Part shown: positions 45,042 to 54,488 of the stretch, piece after piece | How positions within the stretch are numbered: the first letter of the stretch is position 1 | How the letters are laid out: every line of letters starts with the position of its first letter | Assembly: GCF_016427565.1 (NCBI RefSeq) | Contig: NZ_JAELXT010000001.1 | Coordinates: 186,001-250,000 of the forward strand | Reading direction: 5' to 3' | DNA length: 64,000 bases | From: Microvirga splendida | GTDB lineage: Bacteria > Pseudomonadota > Alphaproteobacteria > Rhizobiales > Beijerinckiaceae | Made by a program: the position numbers and the translations under genes | The notes under the pieces: model-generated | Database searches by the model: none | Told to the model about the DNA's origin: nothing | The model's input: only the letters and a program-made list of their open reading frames with translations

Positions 45042-45830
45042 ATGGATGACAGCAAACGTTCTGCTGCGGCCAACATGGCCTCGCCCTCCTACCGTCTGGC
45101 CGCGATGGACCAGGATTTCCTGCTCGGCGACAGCATGCGGGGCATGCGGTTCATGCTGGAATACGCCAAGGCCGAGGAGCACCTGCGAACCTGGGGTGTG
45201 CGCTCGACCGTCGTCGTGTTCGGCAGTGCCCGGGTCAGGGAGGACGGACCTGGGCGACATCCCTACTGGTACCGGGAGGCGCGGTCCTTCGGCGCCATCG
45301 CCTCGCAGCGCGGCGGCGCCCTGGCCGTCACCAGCGGGACGCGGGACAATGTCATTGCCACAGGAGGCGGTCCCGGCATCATGGAGGCGGCGAACCGGGG
45401 AGCCTTCGACGTGGGTGCGCCGTCCATCGGCTTCAACATCACCCTGCCGCACGAGCAGGAGCCCAACGCCTATTCCACGCCGGACCTAACCTTCCGCTTC
45501 CACTACTTCGCGATGCGCAAGATGCACCTGGCCATGCGCGCCAACGCGCTCGTGGTGTTCCCCGGAGGCTTCGGCACCCTGGACGAACTGTTCGAGCTCC
45601 TGACCCTCCGGCAGACCGGGAAGGCGCCGCCCCTGCCCATCGTCCTCTTCGACAAGGCCTACTGGCAATCCGTCGTCAAGTTCGACGCCCTTCTCGAACA
45701 TGGCATGGTGAGTGAGAAGGACCGAGAACTGGTCAACTTCGCCGACACCGCCGAGGATGTGTGGACCACATTGATCGAAAATGGTCTCGTAATTCAGACA
45801 CTAGAGCGGAGCACCGAGCAGGATTTCTGA
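45042..45830 (+). CDS. LOG-family/TIGR00730-type Rossmann-fold protein
   Basis: This 262-residue protein has VVVFGSARV near 58-66, ATGGGPGIMEAANRGA near 107-122 and VVFPGGFGTLDELFELLTLRQTG near 170-192. GGGxGxME and PGGxGTxxE are the active-site motifs of the LOG (lysine decarboxylase-like) family, which includes nucleotide 5'-monophosphate phosphoribohydrolases such as PpnN and cytokinin-activating LOG. The ATG at 45042 has AAAGGAG eight bases upstream. It acts in the cytoplasm, probably in nucleotide turnover. Confidence 0.88.
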   Translation: MDDSKRSAAANMASPSYRLAAMDQDFLLGDSMRGMRFMLEYAKAEEHLRTWGVRSTVVVFGSARVREDGPGRHPYWYREARSFGAIASQRGGALAVTSGTRDNVIATGGGPGIMEAANRGAFDVGAPSIGFNITLPHEQEPNAYSTPDLTFRFHYFAMRKMHLAMRANALVVFPGGFGTLDELFELLTLRQTGKAPPLPIVLFDKAYWQSVVKFDALLEHGMVSEKDRELVNFADTAEDVWTTLIENGLVIQTLERSTEQDF

Positions 45831-45857
45831 GGCCGCTTCAGAGACCATTGAATTGAT

Positions 45858-45886
45858 TTGACAAGATCGCAGGGCTGAACTTTGAT
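45858..45886 (+). promoter_or_regulatory. Candidate sigma-70 promoter of chrB-chrA
   Basis: TTGACA at 45858-45863 is followed after 17 bases by TTTGAT (45881-45886), a perfect -35 and a four-of-six -10. It lies 80 bases before the chrB start. Confidence 0.45.
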
Positions 45887-45966
45887 GACGGCTATGGGGA
45901 TCGCGATCTCCCCACGAGGCGACATGCCCAAGCATCGCATCCGCACCACGAACTCACGGATGCATC

Positions 45967-46791
45967 ATGTCGTCATTCAACACCATCCCGCCTGAAAAGC
46001 TTGCTCGCCTTGTCGGCACCCCCAAGTGCCCGGTCCTCGTTGACGTCCGTACTGATGAGGATTTCGAGAACGATCCGCGCCTCATTCCTGGTTCGATCAG
46101 GCGCCCATTCGAGACGGTCTCGGACTGGGCTCGAGAGTTCACAGGCAGATCTGCCATCGTGATCTGTCAAAAAGGGCTAAAGCTCAGTCATGGCGTTGCA
46201 GCCTGGCTCCGCCATGCAGGCATACCGGCCGACACCCTTGAAGGAGGGACTTTAGCCTGGGCTCAAGCTGACTTGCCTATGGTGCCCGCCGCTAGGATCC
46301 CACCCCGTGATCTGCAGGGGCGAACGCTCTGGGTGACGCGCTCGCGCCCGAAGATCGACCGGATCGCCTGCCCGTGGCTGATCCGCCGTTTCGTTGACCC
46401 GCACGCAGTTTTCCTGTTCGTTCCAACCTCCGAAGTTCCTGGCGTCGTGGAGCGATTTGAAGCCACACCTTTCGACATCGAGGGTGAAAACATCTTCTGG
46501 AGCCATCGTGGAGAGCTTTGCACCTTCGACGTGATGGTCGAGGAGTTCAGGCTTGACACGAAGCCCTTGAAGCACCTCGCCGTGATCGTGAGAGGCGCCG
46601 ACACGGCTCGGCTCGACCTCGCCCCCGAAGCCTCGGGTCTGCTGGCCGCTTCCCTAGGGCTATCCCGCATGTATTCGGACGATCTCGCCCAGCTCGAGGC
46701 CGGGCTTCTGCTCTACGATGCGTTCTATCGCTGGTGCCGGGATGCCACGGACGAGACCCACAGCTGGCCCTCGAAGAAGCCGGGAGCTTGA
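45967..46791 (+). CDS. chrB: ChrB-type chromate resistance protein with rhodanese domain
   Basis: This 274-residue protein has an N-terminal rhodanese-like domain: VLVDVRTDEDFENDP near 23-37 and VICQKGLKLSHGVAAWLRHAG with the Cys at the active-loop position near 68. The ChrB C-terminal domain follows: TLWVTRSRPKIDRIACPWLIRRFVDP near 120-145, then CTFDVMVEEF. ChrB domains sense or respond to chromate and are normally paired with ChrA, as here. The rhodanese fusion occurs in part of the family. Its base composition is lower in GC than neighbouring genes, and it could have been acquired. Confidence 0.85.
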   Translation: MSSFNTIPPEKLARLVGTPKCPVLVDVRTDEDFENDPRLIPGSIRRPFETVSDWAREFTGRSAIVICQKGLKLSHGVAAWLRHAGIPADTLEGGTLAWAQADLPMVPAARIPPRDLQGRTLWVTRSRPKIDRIACPWLIRRFVDPHAVFLFVPTSEVPGVVERFEATPFDIEGENIFWSHRGELCTFDVMVEEFRLDTKPLKHLAVIVRGADTARLDLAPEASGLLAASLGLSRMYSDDLAQLEAGLLLYDAFYRWCRDATDETHSWPSKKPGA

Positions 46792-46792
46792 T

Positions 46793-48193
46793 GTGAACGA
46801 GACGGCACAATCCACGAGGAGCTCGGCGTCTCAAGCTCGGCCAGGCCATGGCGTCTCCTTAGGCGAAGCCTTTCGCGTCTGGCTGCGAGTCGCGGCCTTG
46901 AGCTTCGGCGGGCCGGCGGGCCAGATTGCCGTGATGCACCGCATCCTGGTCGAGGAGAGGCGCTGGATCTCGGAGAGCCGGTTTCTCCATGCGCTCAACT
47001 ACTGCATGCTCCTGCCGGGACCCGAAGCGCAGCAGCTCGCCACCTATGTCGGCTGGCTCATGCACCGTACCCTCGGCGGCCTCATGGCGGGCGGCCTGTT
47101 CATCCTGCCGGGCATCATCGCCATCATGGGCCTGAGCTGGATCTATGCCCTTTACGGGAATGTCGGCTTCGTCGCGGCGCTCTTCTTCGGCCTGAAGGCG
47201 GCCGTGCTCGCCATCGTGCTGGAAGCGGTGGTGCGCATCGGCAGACGCGCGCTCAAGAATTCAGTGCTGATCGGGATCGCGGCGGCTGCCTTCGTGGCGA
47301 TCTTCTTTCTCGATGCACCGTTTCCGCTGATCATTCTTGCTGCGGGTTTGATCGGCTTTCTTGGAGGGAAAGCAAATCTGCCACAGTTCCATGGCGGCGG
47401 GCATGGCAGCCAAAGTGGGGCGGAATCGGACAACCTGCTCGGGGAGCATCTGCCAGCACACGCCAGACCCAACACAGGGCGGAGCCTGCGTATAGCCGCT
47501 GTTTGGCTGGCGCTCTGGCTCTTGCCGGTTGCCGCCCTCCTGTTGATTCTCGGCGGCAGCAATGTCTTCAGCCAGATTGCTGTTTTCTTCTCCAAGATGG
47601 CGATGGTGACGTTCGGTGGCGCCTATGCAGTTCTGGCCTATGTGGCGCAGCAGGCGGTCGAGACCCATGGCTGGCTGCAGCCAGGCGAGATGCTGGACGG
47701 GCTCGGCATGGCCGAGACGACGCCGGGGCCGTTGATCATGGTGCTGCAATTCGTGGGCTTCATGGCAGCTCTCCGCGATGCAGGCACGCTCGACCCGCTG
47801 CTGGCCGCAACGCTGGGTGGCCTTCTCGCCACATGGGTGACTTTCGCACCCTGCTTCCTCTGGATCTTCCTCGGCGCTCCCTACATCGAGGCCCTGCGCG
47901 GCAACAGGGCCTTGAGCGGTGCGCTCACTGCCATCACGGCGGCCGTTGTGGGCGTGATCCTGAACCTCGCCATCTGGTTCGGCATCCACACGATCTTCAG
48001 CGATGTGCGTCCTGTGGAATGGGGAGCTTTTAGCTTCGATGCGCCCGTGTGGCAGAGCGCAAATCTCTGGGCGCTGCTGCTGTCTGCGGCGGCCATCGTC
48101 GCCATGTTCCGCTTCCACGTCGGGATGCTGCCAACCCTGGCTGCGACTTCGGCTGCGGGGATTGCTCTCTACGCGGCCGGCGTCATCGCGTGA
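46793..48193 (+). CDS. chrA: Chromate efflux transporter ChrA
   Basis: This 466-residue long-chain ChrA has two homologous chromate-transport halves: LSFGGPAGQIAVMHRILVEERRW near 38-60 and VTFGGAYAVLAYVAQQAVE near 300-318, each with several helices. It has GPEAQQLATYVGW and TTPGPLIMVLQFVGF signatures. It exports chromate across the inner membrane. The GTG at 46793 directly follows the chrB stop; the frame upstream lies inside chrB. Between the halves is a His/Gly/Ser-rich linker (FHGGGHGSQSG). Confidence 0.92.
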   Translation: MNETAQSTRSSASQARPGHGVSLGEAFRVWLRVAALSFGGPAGQIAVMHRILVEERRWISESRFLHALNYCMLLPGPEAQQLATYVGWLMHRTLGGLMAGGLFILPGIIAIMGLSWIYALYGNVGFVAALFFGLKAAVLAIVLEAVVRIGRRALKNSVLIGIAAAAFVAIFFLDAPFPLIILAAGLIGFLGGKANLPQFHGGGHGSQSGAESDNLLGEHLPAHARPNTGRSLRIAAVWLALWLLPVAALLLILGGSNVFSQIAVFFSKMAMVTFGGAYAVLAYVAQQAVETHGWLQPGEMLDGLGMAETTPGPLIMVLQFVGFMAALRDAGTLDPLLAATLGGLLATWVTFAPCFLWIFLGAPYIEALRGNRALSGALTAITAAVVGVILNLAIWFGIHTIFSDVRPVEWGAFSFDAPVWQSANLWALLLSAAAIVAMFRFHVGMLPTLAATSAAGIALYAAGVIA

Positions 48194-48219
48194 GGGTGAG
48201 GCAGGATCCTGCCTCACCC
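48194..48219. terminator. Bidirectional hairpin between chrA and the SDR gene
   Basis: GGGTGAGGCAGGATCCTGCCTCACCC is a perfect 26-base palindrome directly after the chrA stop and eight bases beyond the stop of the convergent gene. It has only a weak T-rich tail (ATCTTC). Confidence 0.6.
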
Positions 48220-48227
48220 ATCTTCAA

Positions 48228-49007
48228 TCAGGTCACAGACGAGATCTGGCCGCCGTCGACGCGCAGGATCGAGCCCGTCATGAAGGAAGCCTTCTCGCTG
48301 GCAAGGAACACGGCGGCGGCCGCAAACTCCTCGATCTCGCCATAGCGGCCTGCGGGAATGCCGGCACGGGCCGCAGCGGCGACGTCCTCGACGGAGCGGC
48401 CGGTGCGCTCGGCATTCGCCGCATCGAGCTGCTTCAGGCGGTCTGTCGCGATGCGGCCCGGCGCGATGGCATTCACGGTCACGCCCGAGGAGGCAACCTC
48501 GCTCGCCAGGGTCTTGCCCCAGCCTACGAGGGCGGGACGGATGGCGTTGGAGATCGCGAGGTTCGGGATCGGCTGGATCACGCCGGACGAGATCACCGAG
48601 ATGATGCGGCCGAACTTGCGCTCAATCATCCCGGGCAGAAGCTGATCGGCGATCCGCACCAGATTGACGAACATCGCGTCGAAGGATTGCCGCCACTGAT
48701 CGGACGACACGCCCTGCGCCTTGCCAGGAGGAGGACCGCCGCTGTTGAGCACGAGGATGTCCACGCCACCCAATGCATCCGTGACATCCTTCACCAGGGC
48801 GTCGACCTGATCGACCTTGCCGGTATCGCAGACGAACGGCAGGACGCCGTTGCCGATCCTGTCGGCAGCGGCCTTTGAGCCCTCCATCGTGCGGCTAGCG
48901 ATGGCGACGCGGGCGCCTTCTTCCGCCAACCCCTGGGCGATGCCGAAGCCCAACCCCTTGCTCGCGCCGAGAACGAGCGCGCGCTTTCCTTCCAGTCCTG
49001 TTTTCAT
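48228..49007 (-). CDS. SDR family oxidoreductase
   Basis: This 259-residue classical-type SDR has the cofactor motif GASKGLGFGIAQ near 14-25 and LVLNSGGPPPGKAQG near 85-99. Its active-site region is ISVISSGVIQPIPNLAISNAIRPAL, in which the usual YxxxK tyrosine is replaced (NLAISNAIR), as in a known atypical FabG-like subgroup. GGGAG precedes the ATG. It is followed by, and probably co-transcribed with, the upstream aldolase-family gene. The substrate is not known. Confidence 0.85.
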   Translation of the reverse strand: MKTGLEGKRALVLGASKGLGFGIAQGLAEEGARVAIASRTMEGSKAAADRIGNGVLPFVCDTGKVDQVDALVKDVTDALGGVDILVLNSGGPPPGKAQGVSSDQWRQSFDAMFVNLVRIADQLLPGMIERKFGRIISVISSGVIQPIPNLAISNAIRPALVGWGKTLASEVASSGVTVNAIAPGRIATDRLKQLDAANAERTGRSVEDVAAAARAGIPAGRYGEIEEFAAAAVFLASEKASFMTGSILRVDGGQISSVT

Positions 49008-49026
49008 GCTTGTAACTCCCCTTGTC

Positions 49027-49950
49027 TTATGGGCGCTCGATGCGCTCCATCAGCCATTCGATATCGGCAATTGTCTCCGGGCTCAGCTTCGGCCCGGGCT
49101 TGCGCAGCGTGTCGGTCGCGATGATGCCGCGCCGCTTCAGGACGTATTTGCGCACCGCCAGACCGACGCCCGGCTGCGTCTCGTAGCGCACCAGCGGCAG
49201 ATGCCGGTCGAAGAGGTCGTGCGCTTCCTTGCGCTTGCCCTCGTTGATGAGATTGACCACGCCCACCAGCATCTCGGGATAGGCATAGCCCGTCATGGCA
49301 CCGTCGGCACCGCGCTCCATCTCAAAGGGCAGGAACATGCCGCCATTGCCGCAGAGAATCGACACGCGGCGCACTTGGCCGGCATCGCTCGCGCGGCGCA
49401 GAGCGGTGATCTTGTCGAGGCCCGGCCAGTCCTCGTGCTTGAGCATCACGCAGGAGGGGCTCTGCTCGATGATGCGTATGATCACCTTTGGAGTCATGAC
49501 CACATTGGTCGTGAGCGGGTAATCTTGGATCACCCATGGCACATCCGTGCCGATCGCCTCCACCGCATCGGCGTAATAGGAGACGATCTGGTCGTCGGTC
49601 TTCAACGTCGAAGGCGGGGCGATCATGACGCCGGCGGCACCCGCATCCATCACCTTGGAGGACAGTCCCGACATGGCGGCGAAGCCCGCTGCCGAGACGC
49701 CGACGATCACGGGAACGCGGCCCGCCACCGTGGCGATCACCTGACGGGCGAAGGCCAGCGCCTCGTCGGCTGCCAGTTTGGGCGCTTCGCCCATGATGCC
49801 GAGGATGGTCAGCCCGGTGGCCCCGGCTTCGAGATAGGCCTCGACCATCCGGTCGGTCGAAGCGACGTCCACCCGCCCATCGCTTTCGAAAGGCGTGGGA
49901 CAGATGACATAGACGCCGGCGGCAAAACTCGTGAGCAAGGCTTCCTCCAT
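49027..49950 (-). CDS. Dihydrodipicolinate synthase family protein
   Basis: This 307-residue TIM-barrel protein has TPFESDGRVD near 19-28, LGIMGEAPKLAADE near 50 and VIVGVSAAG near 83. It has the active Tyr in VIQDYPLTTNV and the Schiff-base Lys in CVMLKHEDWPG near 166. Family members are aldolases or dehydratases of 2-keto acids (for example 2-keto-3-deoxy sugar acids). The clear departures from DapA motifs argue against lysine synthesis. The start is uncertain (ATG 49950 or TTG 49965). It forms a unit with the SDR, perhaps sugar-acid catabolism. Confidence 0.85.
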   Translation of the reverse strand: MEEALLTSFAAGVYVICPTPFESDGRVDVASTDRMVEAYLEAGATGLTILGIMGEAPKLAADEALAFARQVIATVAGRVPVIVGVSAAGFAAMSGLSSKVMDAGAAGVMIAPPSTLKTDDQIVSYYADAVEAIGTDVPWVIQDYPLTTNVVMTPKVIIRIIEQSPSCVMLKHEDWPGLDKITALRRASDAGQVRRVSILCGNGGMFLPFEMERGADGAMTGYAYPEMLVGVVNLINEGKRKEAHDLFDRHLPLVRYETQPGVGLAVRKYVLKRRGIIATDTLRKPGPKLSPETIADIEWLMERIERP

Positions 49951-50037
49951 GGCAGAGCTTGGCAAGGGGTCAGGGGACCCTCATACACCTGCTTGCTGCC
50001 GGGCGCACTACCCACAGAAGGCGGCCCAGCTATGCCT

Positions 50038-50211
50038 TTAGCTGCGTCCGGAGCCGCTCTTCTTGCCACCGCCGTCCTGTTTGTTGACGGTCGCCCAAGC
50101 CCGGCGCTCGGCTTCCTTCTCGGAAAGGCCGCGGCTCTCATAGGATTCCTCGATATGCTCGGCCTTGCGCTTCTGCTTGTCTGTATAGGCAGATTTATTA
50201 CCGCGGGACAT
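50038..50211 (-). CDS. Small basic conserved protein, 57 residues
   Basis: The minus-strand frame reads SRGNKSAYTDKQKRKAEH, then ERRAWATVNKQDGGGKK and a Gly/Ser/Arg end. The site AGGAG six bases before the ATG is good. Very similar short proteins (RG-x-KS-x-YT-x-KQ and ERRAWATVNK motifs) are widespread in alphaproteobacteria and sometimes called plasmid stabilisation proteins without proof. The high lysine and arginine content would suit nucleic-acid binding. Confidence 0.8.
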   Translation of the reverse strand: MSRGNKSAYTDKQKRKAEHIEESYESRGLSEKEAERRAWATVNKQDGGGKKSGSGRS

Positions 50212-50324
50212 GGCGCTCTCCTAACACGATTGATGCTCTGGAGATGCACGCCTCTCAGGATGCATCCCTCCGATCTCAACCGGCCAGCCGGAGCACAGTT
50301 CCGAAACTCTGTAGCCTGAGGCCT

Positions 50325-51635
50325 CTAGTTGGCGATAGCCCAACGGCCGGGTTCCTCCGTCTGGCCCATCAGGGCGAGGCCGTAGGCGATCGACTCGAAC
50401 TGATCGGCCGAGGTCAGGCGGGTTTCGCCGAAGCGATCCACGAACAGGCGGCGGATGGCGGGCACGAAGGAGGTGCCACCCGTGAGGAAGACGCGCTCGA
50501 TCTGCTCCGGGCCCACATTGGCCTTGGCGAGCGCCTCGTCCACCGTGCCGGCGATTTTTGCCACGTCTTCGGCGATCCAGTCCTCGAATTCGGCGCGGGT
50601 GATCCGGGCCTGAATGTCGACGCCCTCGCCCTGGAAGCGGAAGTCCGTCTCTTCCTCGCTTGAAAGCGCCACCTTGGCCGACGACACGGCCCGGTAGAGG
50701 GCAAAGCCCAGATCGTATTCGATGATGTCGATGAATTTCTCGAGCGGCTCGGGCTCGAGCGCGGCTCGGGCGAGCTCCCGCAGCTCCTTCAGATCGCCGC
50801 TGCCCTTCATCATGGCGAGTTGGTTCCAGCGGGCGAAGTTGGCGTAGTAGTGGTTCGGGATCGACAGGATCTTGCCCATGGAGCGGTAGAGCCCGCCCTT
50901 GCCCAGGCGGGGCGAGACGACCCGGTCGACGATGCGGTAGTCGAAGGCATCGCCTGCGAGGCCGATGCCCGCATGGCCGAGCGGCTCGGCCCTCAACACC
51001 CCGCCGGCCTTGGAAAAGCGCATCACGGAAAAGTCGCTGGTGCCGCCGCCGAAATCCGCCACGAGCACGGTCGCGTCATGGTCGAGCTGCCTGGCATAGA
51101 AGAAGGCCGCTCCCACAGGCTCATAGACATAGCGGGCATGCTCCGCGCCAAGCCGCCCGAAGGCGGCCTGGTATCGCTGCATGGCGAGAGCATCGTCCGG
51201 ATTGTAGCCGGCGAACCGGACGGGCCGGCCGATGATCACGTTTCGGGCGCCCCAATCCAGGCGGGAGCCGCCGTGGCGGACGAGGGTGCGCAGAAAGGCG
51301 CTCAACAGATCCTCGAAGCCGTAGCGTTCCCGAAAGATGCGGGTCTCCTTGAAGGTCGGGCTTGCCGCAAAGGTCTTGAACGACTGGATGAACCGATGCG
51401 CGTGGAGCCCTTCGAGGAACTGCTCGATGGCCCAGGGGCCGCCTTCCACCTGGGTCCGCAGCCCGTTGCCATGCCGCTCGTCCCAGAAGCAGAGCGCGGT
51501 CACGAAGACCTTGAGGCTCTCGCCCCCATGCTCGAAGGTCAGGGCCTCGACCTGCCCGTCCGGGCCCGCGATGGCCACGACCGTGTTGCTGGTGCCGAAA
51601 TCGATGCCGATGGAAAAATCGTGGGATTGGGGCAT
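50325..51635 (-). CDS. Hsp70 family protein (YegD-like)
   Basis: This 436-residue protein has the actin/Hsp70 ATPase fold: phosphate 1 [13 protein letters not shown] at 9-21, phosphate 2 [16 protein letters not shown] near 190-205 and adenosine motif [15 protein letters not shown] near 395. [13 protein letters not shown] is the connect motif. The substrate-binding domain of DnaK is absent, as in YegD. It has no DnaJ or GrpE neighbour. It likely acts as a cytoplasmic ATPase-type chaperone or regulator; partner unknown. Confidence 0.88.
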   Translation of the reverse strand: MPQSHDFSIGIDFGTSNTVVAIAGPDGQVEALTFEHGGESLKVFVTALCFWDERHGNGLRTQVEGGPWAIEQFLEGLHAHRFIQSFKTFAASPTFKETRIFRERYGFEDLLSAFLRTLVRHGGSRLDWGARNVIIGRPVRFAGYNPDDALAMQRYQAAFGRLGAEHARYVYEPVGAAFFYARQLDHDATVLVADFGGGTSDFSVMRFSKAGGVLRAEPLGHAGIGLAGDAFDYRIVDRVVSPRLGKGGLYRSMGKILSIPNHYYANFARWNQLAMMKGSGDLKELRELARAALEPEPLEKFIDIIEYDLGFALYRAVSSAKVALSSEEETDFRFQGEGVDIQARITRAEFEDWIAEDVAKIAGTVDEALAKANVGPEQIERVFLTGGTSFVPAIRRLFVDRFGETRLTSADQFESIAYGLALMGQTEEPGRWAIAN

Positions 51636-51820
51636 GGAGACCTCGGAAGCGGGCGGGAAGGGCCGGACGGTCTATACGCCAAGGCTTCCGGAGCCAAGAG
51701 GAATCGTCGGGAAGCATGCCTGACCCATCGGCACTGCGACCCCGGCGCTGTGGACAGGCCGTTGACCCGGGGGCTCCCCGCACCGTAGAAGCCGCGCCTT
51801 ACGCTTTCTCGGAGACTTTC

Positions 51821-54154
51821 ATGCTATCCATCGGTCAGCGCATTGCGGACGAACTGAATGTTCAGGAGTGGCAGGTCAAGGCGGCCATCGAGCTCCTCGA
51901 CGGCGGCTCGACCGTGCCCTTCATCGCGCGCTACCGCAAGGAAGTCACCGGCACCCTGGACGATGCCCAGCTGCGCACCCTGGAGGAGCGCTTGGGCTAC
52001 TTGCGCGAGCTGGAGAGCCGCCGCAAGACGATCCTCGACAGCATCCGCGAGCAGGGCAAGCTGACCGACGAGCTGGCGCTCCAGATCAACACCGCCGACA
52101 CCAAGGCGCGGCTCGAAGACCTCTACCTGCCCTACAAGCCCAAGCGCCGCACCAAGGCACAGATCGCCAGGGAAGCCGGCCTGGAGCCCCTGGCCGATCT
52201 GCTCCTGACTGAGCCCGCCCGCGAGCCGAAGGAGGCCGCCGCCGCCTTCGTGAACCCGGAGAAGGACGTCGCCACGCCGGAGGCTGCTCTCGAAGGCGCT
52301 CGCTCCATCCTGGTCGAGCGCTTCGCGGAGAACGCTGAACTCCTTGGCGCCCTGCGTGAGATCTATTGGGAGCGCGGCAGCCTCACCTCGAAGGTGTGCG
52401 ACGGCAAGCAGAGCGACGGAGCCAAGTTCTCGGATTATTTCGACTTCGCCGAGCCCCTGACCAAGCTGCCCTCCCACCGCATTCTCGCGCTGTTCCGCGG
52501 CGAGAAGGAGGAGATCCTCGACCTGCGCATGGAGGAGGACAAGGAGGCGGCCGAGCCCGGCTATGTCAGCCGCTACGAGGGCCGCGTCGCACTTGCGTTC
52601 AGCATCACGGAGCAGGGCCGCCCCGGCGACAAGTGGCTGCTCGATACGGTCCGCTGGGCGTGGCGGACGAAGCTGCGCTTCTCCATCGAACTCGACATGA
52701 AGATGAAGCTCTGGCAGCTGGCCGAGGACGAGGCCGTGAAGGTGTTCGCCGGCAACCTGCGCGACCTTCTGCTGGCAGCCCCTGCCGGCGCCCGACCGAC
52801 GCTCGGCCTCGATCCGGGTTATCGCACCGGCGTGAAGGTGGCGGTGGTGGATGCCACCGGCAAGGTGGTGGCCACCGACACCATCTACCCGCATGAGCCC
52901 AAGCGGCAATGGGACGAGTCGATTGCAACGCTGGCGCGGCTCTGCCGGGTTCACAAGGTCGAGCTCGTCGCCATCGGCAATGGCACGGCATCCCGCGAGA
53001 CCGACAAGCTCGCAGCCGAACTGGTGTCGAAGCACCCGGACCTGACGCTCACCAAGATCATGGTCTCAGAAGCGGGCGCCTCCGTCTATTCGGCCTCCGC
53101 CTATGCGAGCCAGGAACTGCCGGATCTCGACGTGTCTATCCGCGGCGCGGTCTCCATCGCCCGCCGCCTGCAGGATCCTCTGGCGGAGCTCGTGAAGATC
53201 GACCCGAAATCCATCGGTGTCGGGCAGTACCAGCATGATCTCGCCGAGTACAAGCTTTCCCGCTCCCTCGACGCGGTGGTGGAAGACTGCGTGAACGCGG
53301 TCGGTGTCGATCTCAACACGGCGTCCGCCCCGCTGCTCGCCCGCGTCTCGGGCCTCGGCGATTGGGTTGCGCAGAACATCGTTACCCATCGTGACGCCAA
53401 CGGTCCGTTCAAGACACGCAAAGCGCTGACCAAGGTCTCAGGTCTCGGGCCTAAGACCTTCGAGCAGGCCGCAGGCTTCCTGCGCATTCCGAACGGCGAC
53501 GATCCGCTCGATGCCTCCGGCGTCCATCCGGAAGCCTATCCGGTGGTGCGCCGCATTCTCGAAGCCACGAAGAGCGACATCAAGGTGGTGATCGGCAACG
53601 GTGCCGTGCTGAAGAAGCTCAATCCGCAGAGCTTCACAGACGAGAAGTTCGGCGTCCCGACCGTCAAGGACATCCTGAGCGAGCTGGAGAAGCCCGGCCG
53701 CGATCCGCGCCCCGAGTTCAAGACCGCAACCTTCATGGAAGGCGTGGAGAAGATCGGCGACCTGAAGCCCGGCATGATGCTGGAAGGCGTCGTCACCAAC
53801 GTGGCGGCCTTCGGCGCCTTCGTGGATATCGGCGTGCACCAGGACGGCCTCGTGCACATCTCTGCGCTTGCCGACACCTTCGTGAAGGATCCGCGCACCG
53901 TGGTGAAGCCGGGCGACATCGTGAAGGTGAAGGTGCTCGAGGTCGACATTCCCCGCAAGCGCATCTCGCTCACCATGCGCATGAGCGACCCGGCCGAGAA
54001 GCGCCCCTCTGGGCGGCAGGACGACAACCGGGGAGCCTTCCAGAAGCATCGGGCCCAGAGCGAGCGGAAACCCGCTCCACAGGCAACGGCCTCTGGCGGC
54101 GCTCTGGCTGATGCCCTGCGCCGGGCCGGAATGGACAAGGGCAGCCGGAAGTGA
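51821..54154 (+). CDS. tex: Tex family RNA-binding protein
   Basis: This 777-residue protein has the Tex N-terminal helical domain ([31 protein letters not shown] at 14-45) and the YqgF/RNase-H-like domain with [17 protein letters not shown] near 330. A helix-hairpin-helix part ([20 protein letters not shown]) and a C-terminal S1 domain follow ([31 protein letters not shown] near 650). It binds nucleic acid in transcription-related processes. The ATG at 51821 has GGAG upstream. The tail is basic and disordered. Confidence 0.94.
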   Translation: MLSIGQRIADELNVQEWQVKAAIELLDGGSTVPFIARYRKEVTGTLDDAQLRTLEERLGYLRELESRRKTILDSIREQGKLTDELALQINTADTKARLEDLYLPYKPKRRTKAQIAREAGLEPLADLLLTEPAREPKEAAAAFVNPEKDVATPEAALEGARSILVERFAENAELLGALREIYWERGSLTSKVCDGKQSDGAKFSDYFDFAEPLTKLPSHRILALFRGEKEEILDLRMEEDKEAAEPGYVSRYEGRVALAFSITEQGRPGDKWLLDTVRWAWRTKLRFSIELDMKMKLWQLAEDEAVKVFAGNLRDLLLAAPAGARPTLGLDPGYRTGVKVAVVDATGKVVATDTIYPHEPKRQWDESIATLARLCRVHKVELVAIGNGTASRETDKLAAELVSKHPDLTLTKIMVSEAGASVYSASAYASQELPDLDVSIRGAVSIARRLQDPLAELVKIDPKSIGVGQYQHDLAEYKLSRSLDAVVEDCVNAVGVDLNTASAPLLARVSGLGDWVAQNIVTHRDANGPFKTRKALTKVSGLGPKTFEQAAGFLRIPNGDDPLDASGVHPEAYPVVRRILEATKSDIKVVIGNGAVLKKLNPQSFTDEKFGVPTVKDILSELEKPGRDPRPEFKTATFMEGVEKIGDLKPGMMLEGVVTNVAAFGAFVDIGVHQDGLVHISALADTFVKDPRTVVKPGDIVKVKVLEVDIPRKRISLTMRMSDPAEKRPSGRQDDNRGAFQKHRAQSERKPAPQATASGGALADALRRAGMDKGSRK

Positions 54155-54194
54155 ACTCGACAGGGGTGGCTTGTGGACGCCCCTGATCTGTCCA

Positions 54195-54238
54195 GCGCAT
54201 CGTGCGGAAAAGTGGTCCCGGTTTTCCGCACGATGCGC
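54195..54238. repeat. Palindromic repeat unit 1 (REP/RIME-like)
   Basis: GCGCATCGTGCGGAAAA and its exact 17-base complement TTTTCCGCACGATGCGC flank a ten-base loop. The GTGCGGAAAA...TTTTCCGCA type is a common dispersed intergenic palindrome in Hyphomicrobiales. It lies 40 bases after the tex stop and may also end its transcript. Confidence 0.75.
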
Positions 54239-54254
54239 CTATCAAAAAAAGGTG

Positions 54255-54302
54255 AGCATCGGATTGATCCCAAAAGTGGCTTCCACTTTTGGGTCCGATG
54301 CT
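54255..54302. repeat. Palindromic repeat unit 2 (REP/RIME-like)
   Basis: AGCATCGGA, a five-base bulge and CCCAAAAGTGG pair with CCACTTTTGGG and TCCGATGCT around a CTT loop. It stands 16 bases from unit 1, with a shared AAAAGTGG core, and ends just before the TPP riboswitch. Confidence 0.75.
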
Positions 54303-54312
54303 TTAGAACCAA

Positions 54313-54412
54313 AGCGTCTCACGGGGAGCCTCATACGGGGCTGAGAGGCGGCCAGGCCGCCGACCCGTCGAACCTGATCCGGGTCATGCCGGCGGAGGGA
54401 ATGAGCATGCGA
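54313..54412 (+). ncRNA. TPP riboswitch (THI element)
   Basis: The stretch has the conserved elements ACGGGGAGCC, GGGCTGAGAGGCGG and the 3' part CCGACCCGTCGAACCTGATCCGGGTCATGCCGGCG, split over the aptamer, then GGAGGGAATGAGC. CTGAGA and the CCTGATC-CGGGT-GGCG-GGGA box are the thiamine pyrophosphate pocket. It lies 76 bases before thiB and is expected to lower thiBPQ expression when TPP is high. No clear terminator hairpin follows, so control is probably at translation. Confidence 0.95.
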
Positions 54413-54488
54413 CATCGCCATAAAAGCTATGCCCCGTGCAATTTGCGCCGCCAGTCCGGCCTGCTGCATGCATGGGAGCGCCCTTAAG

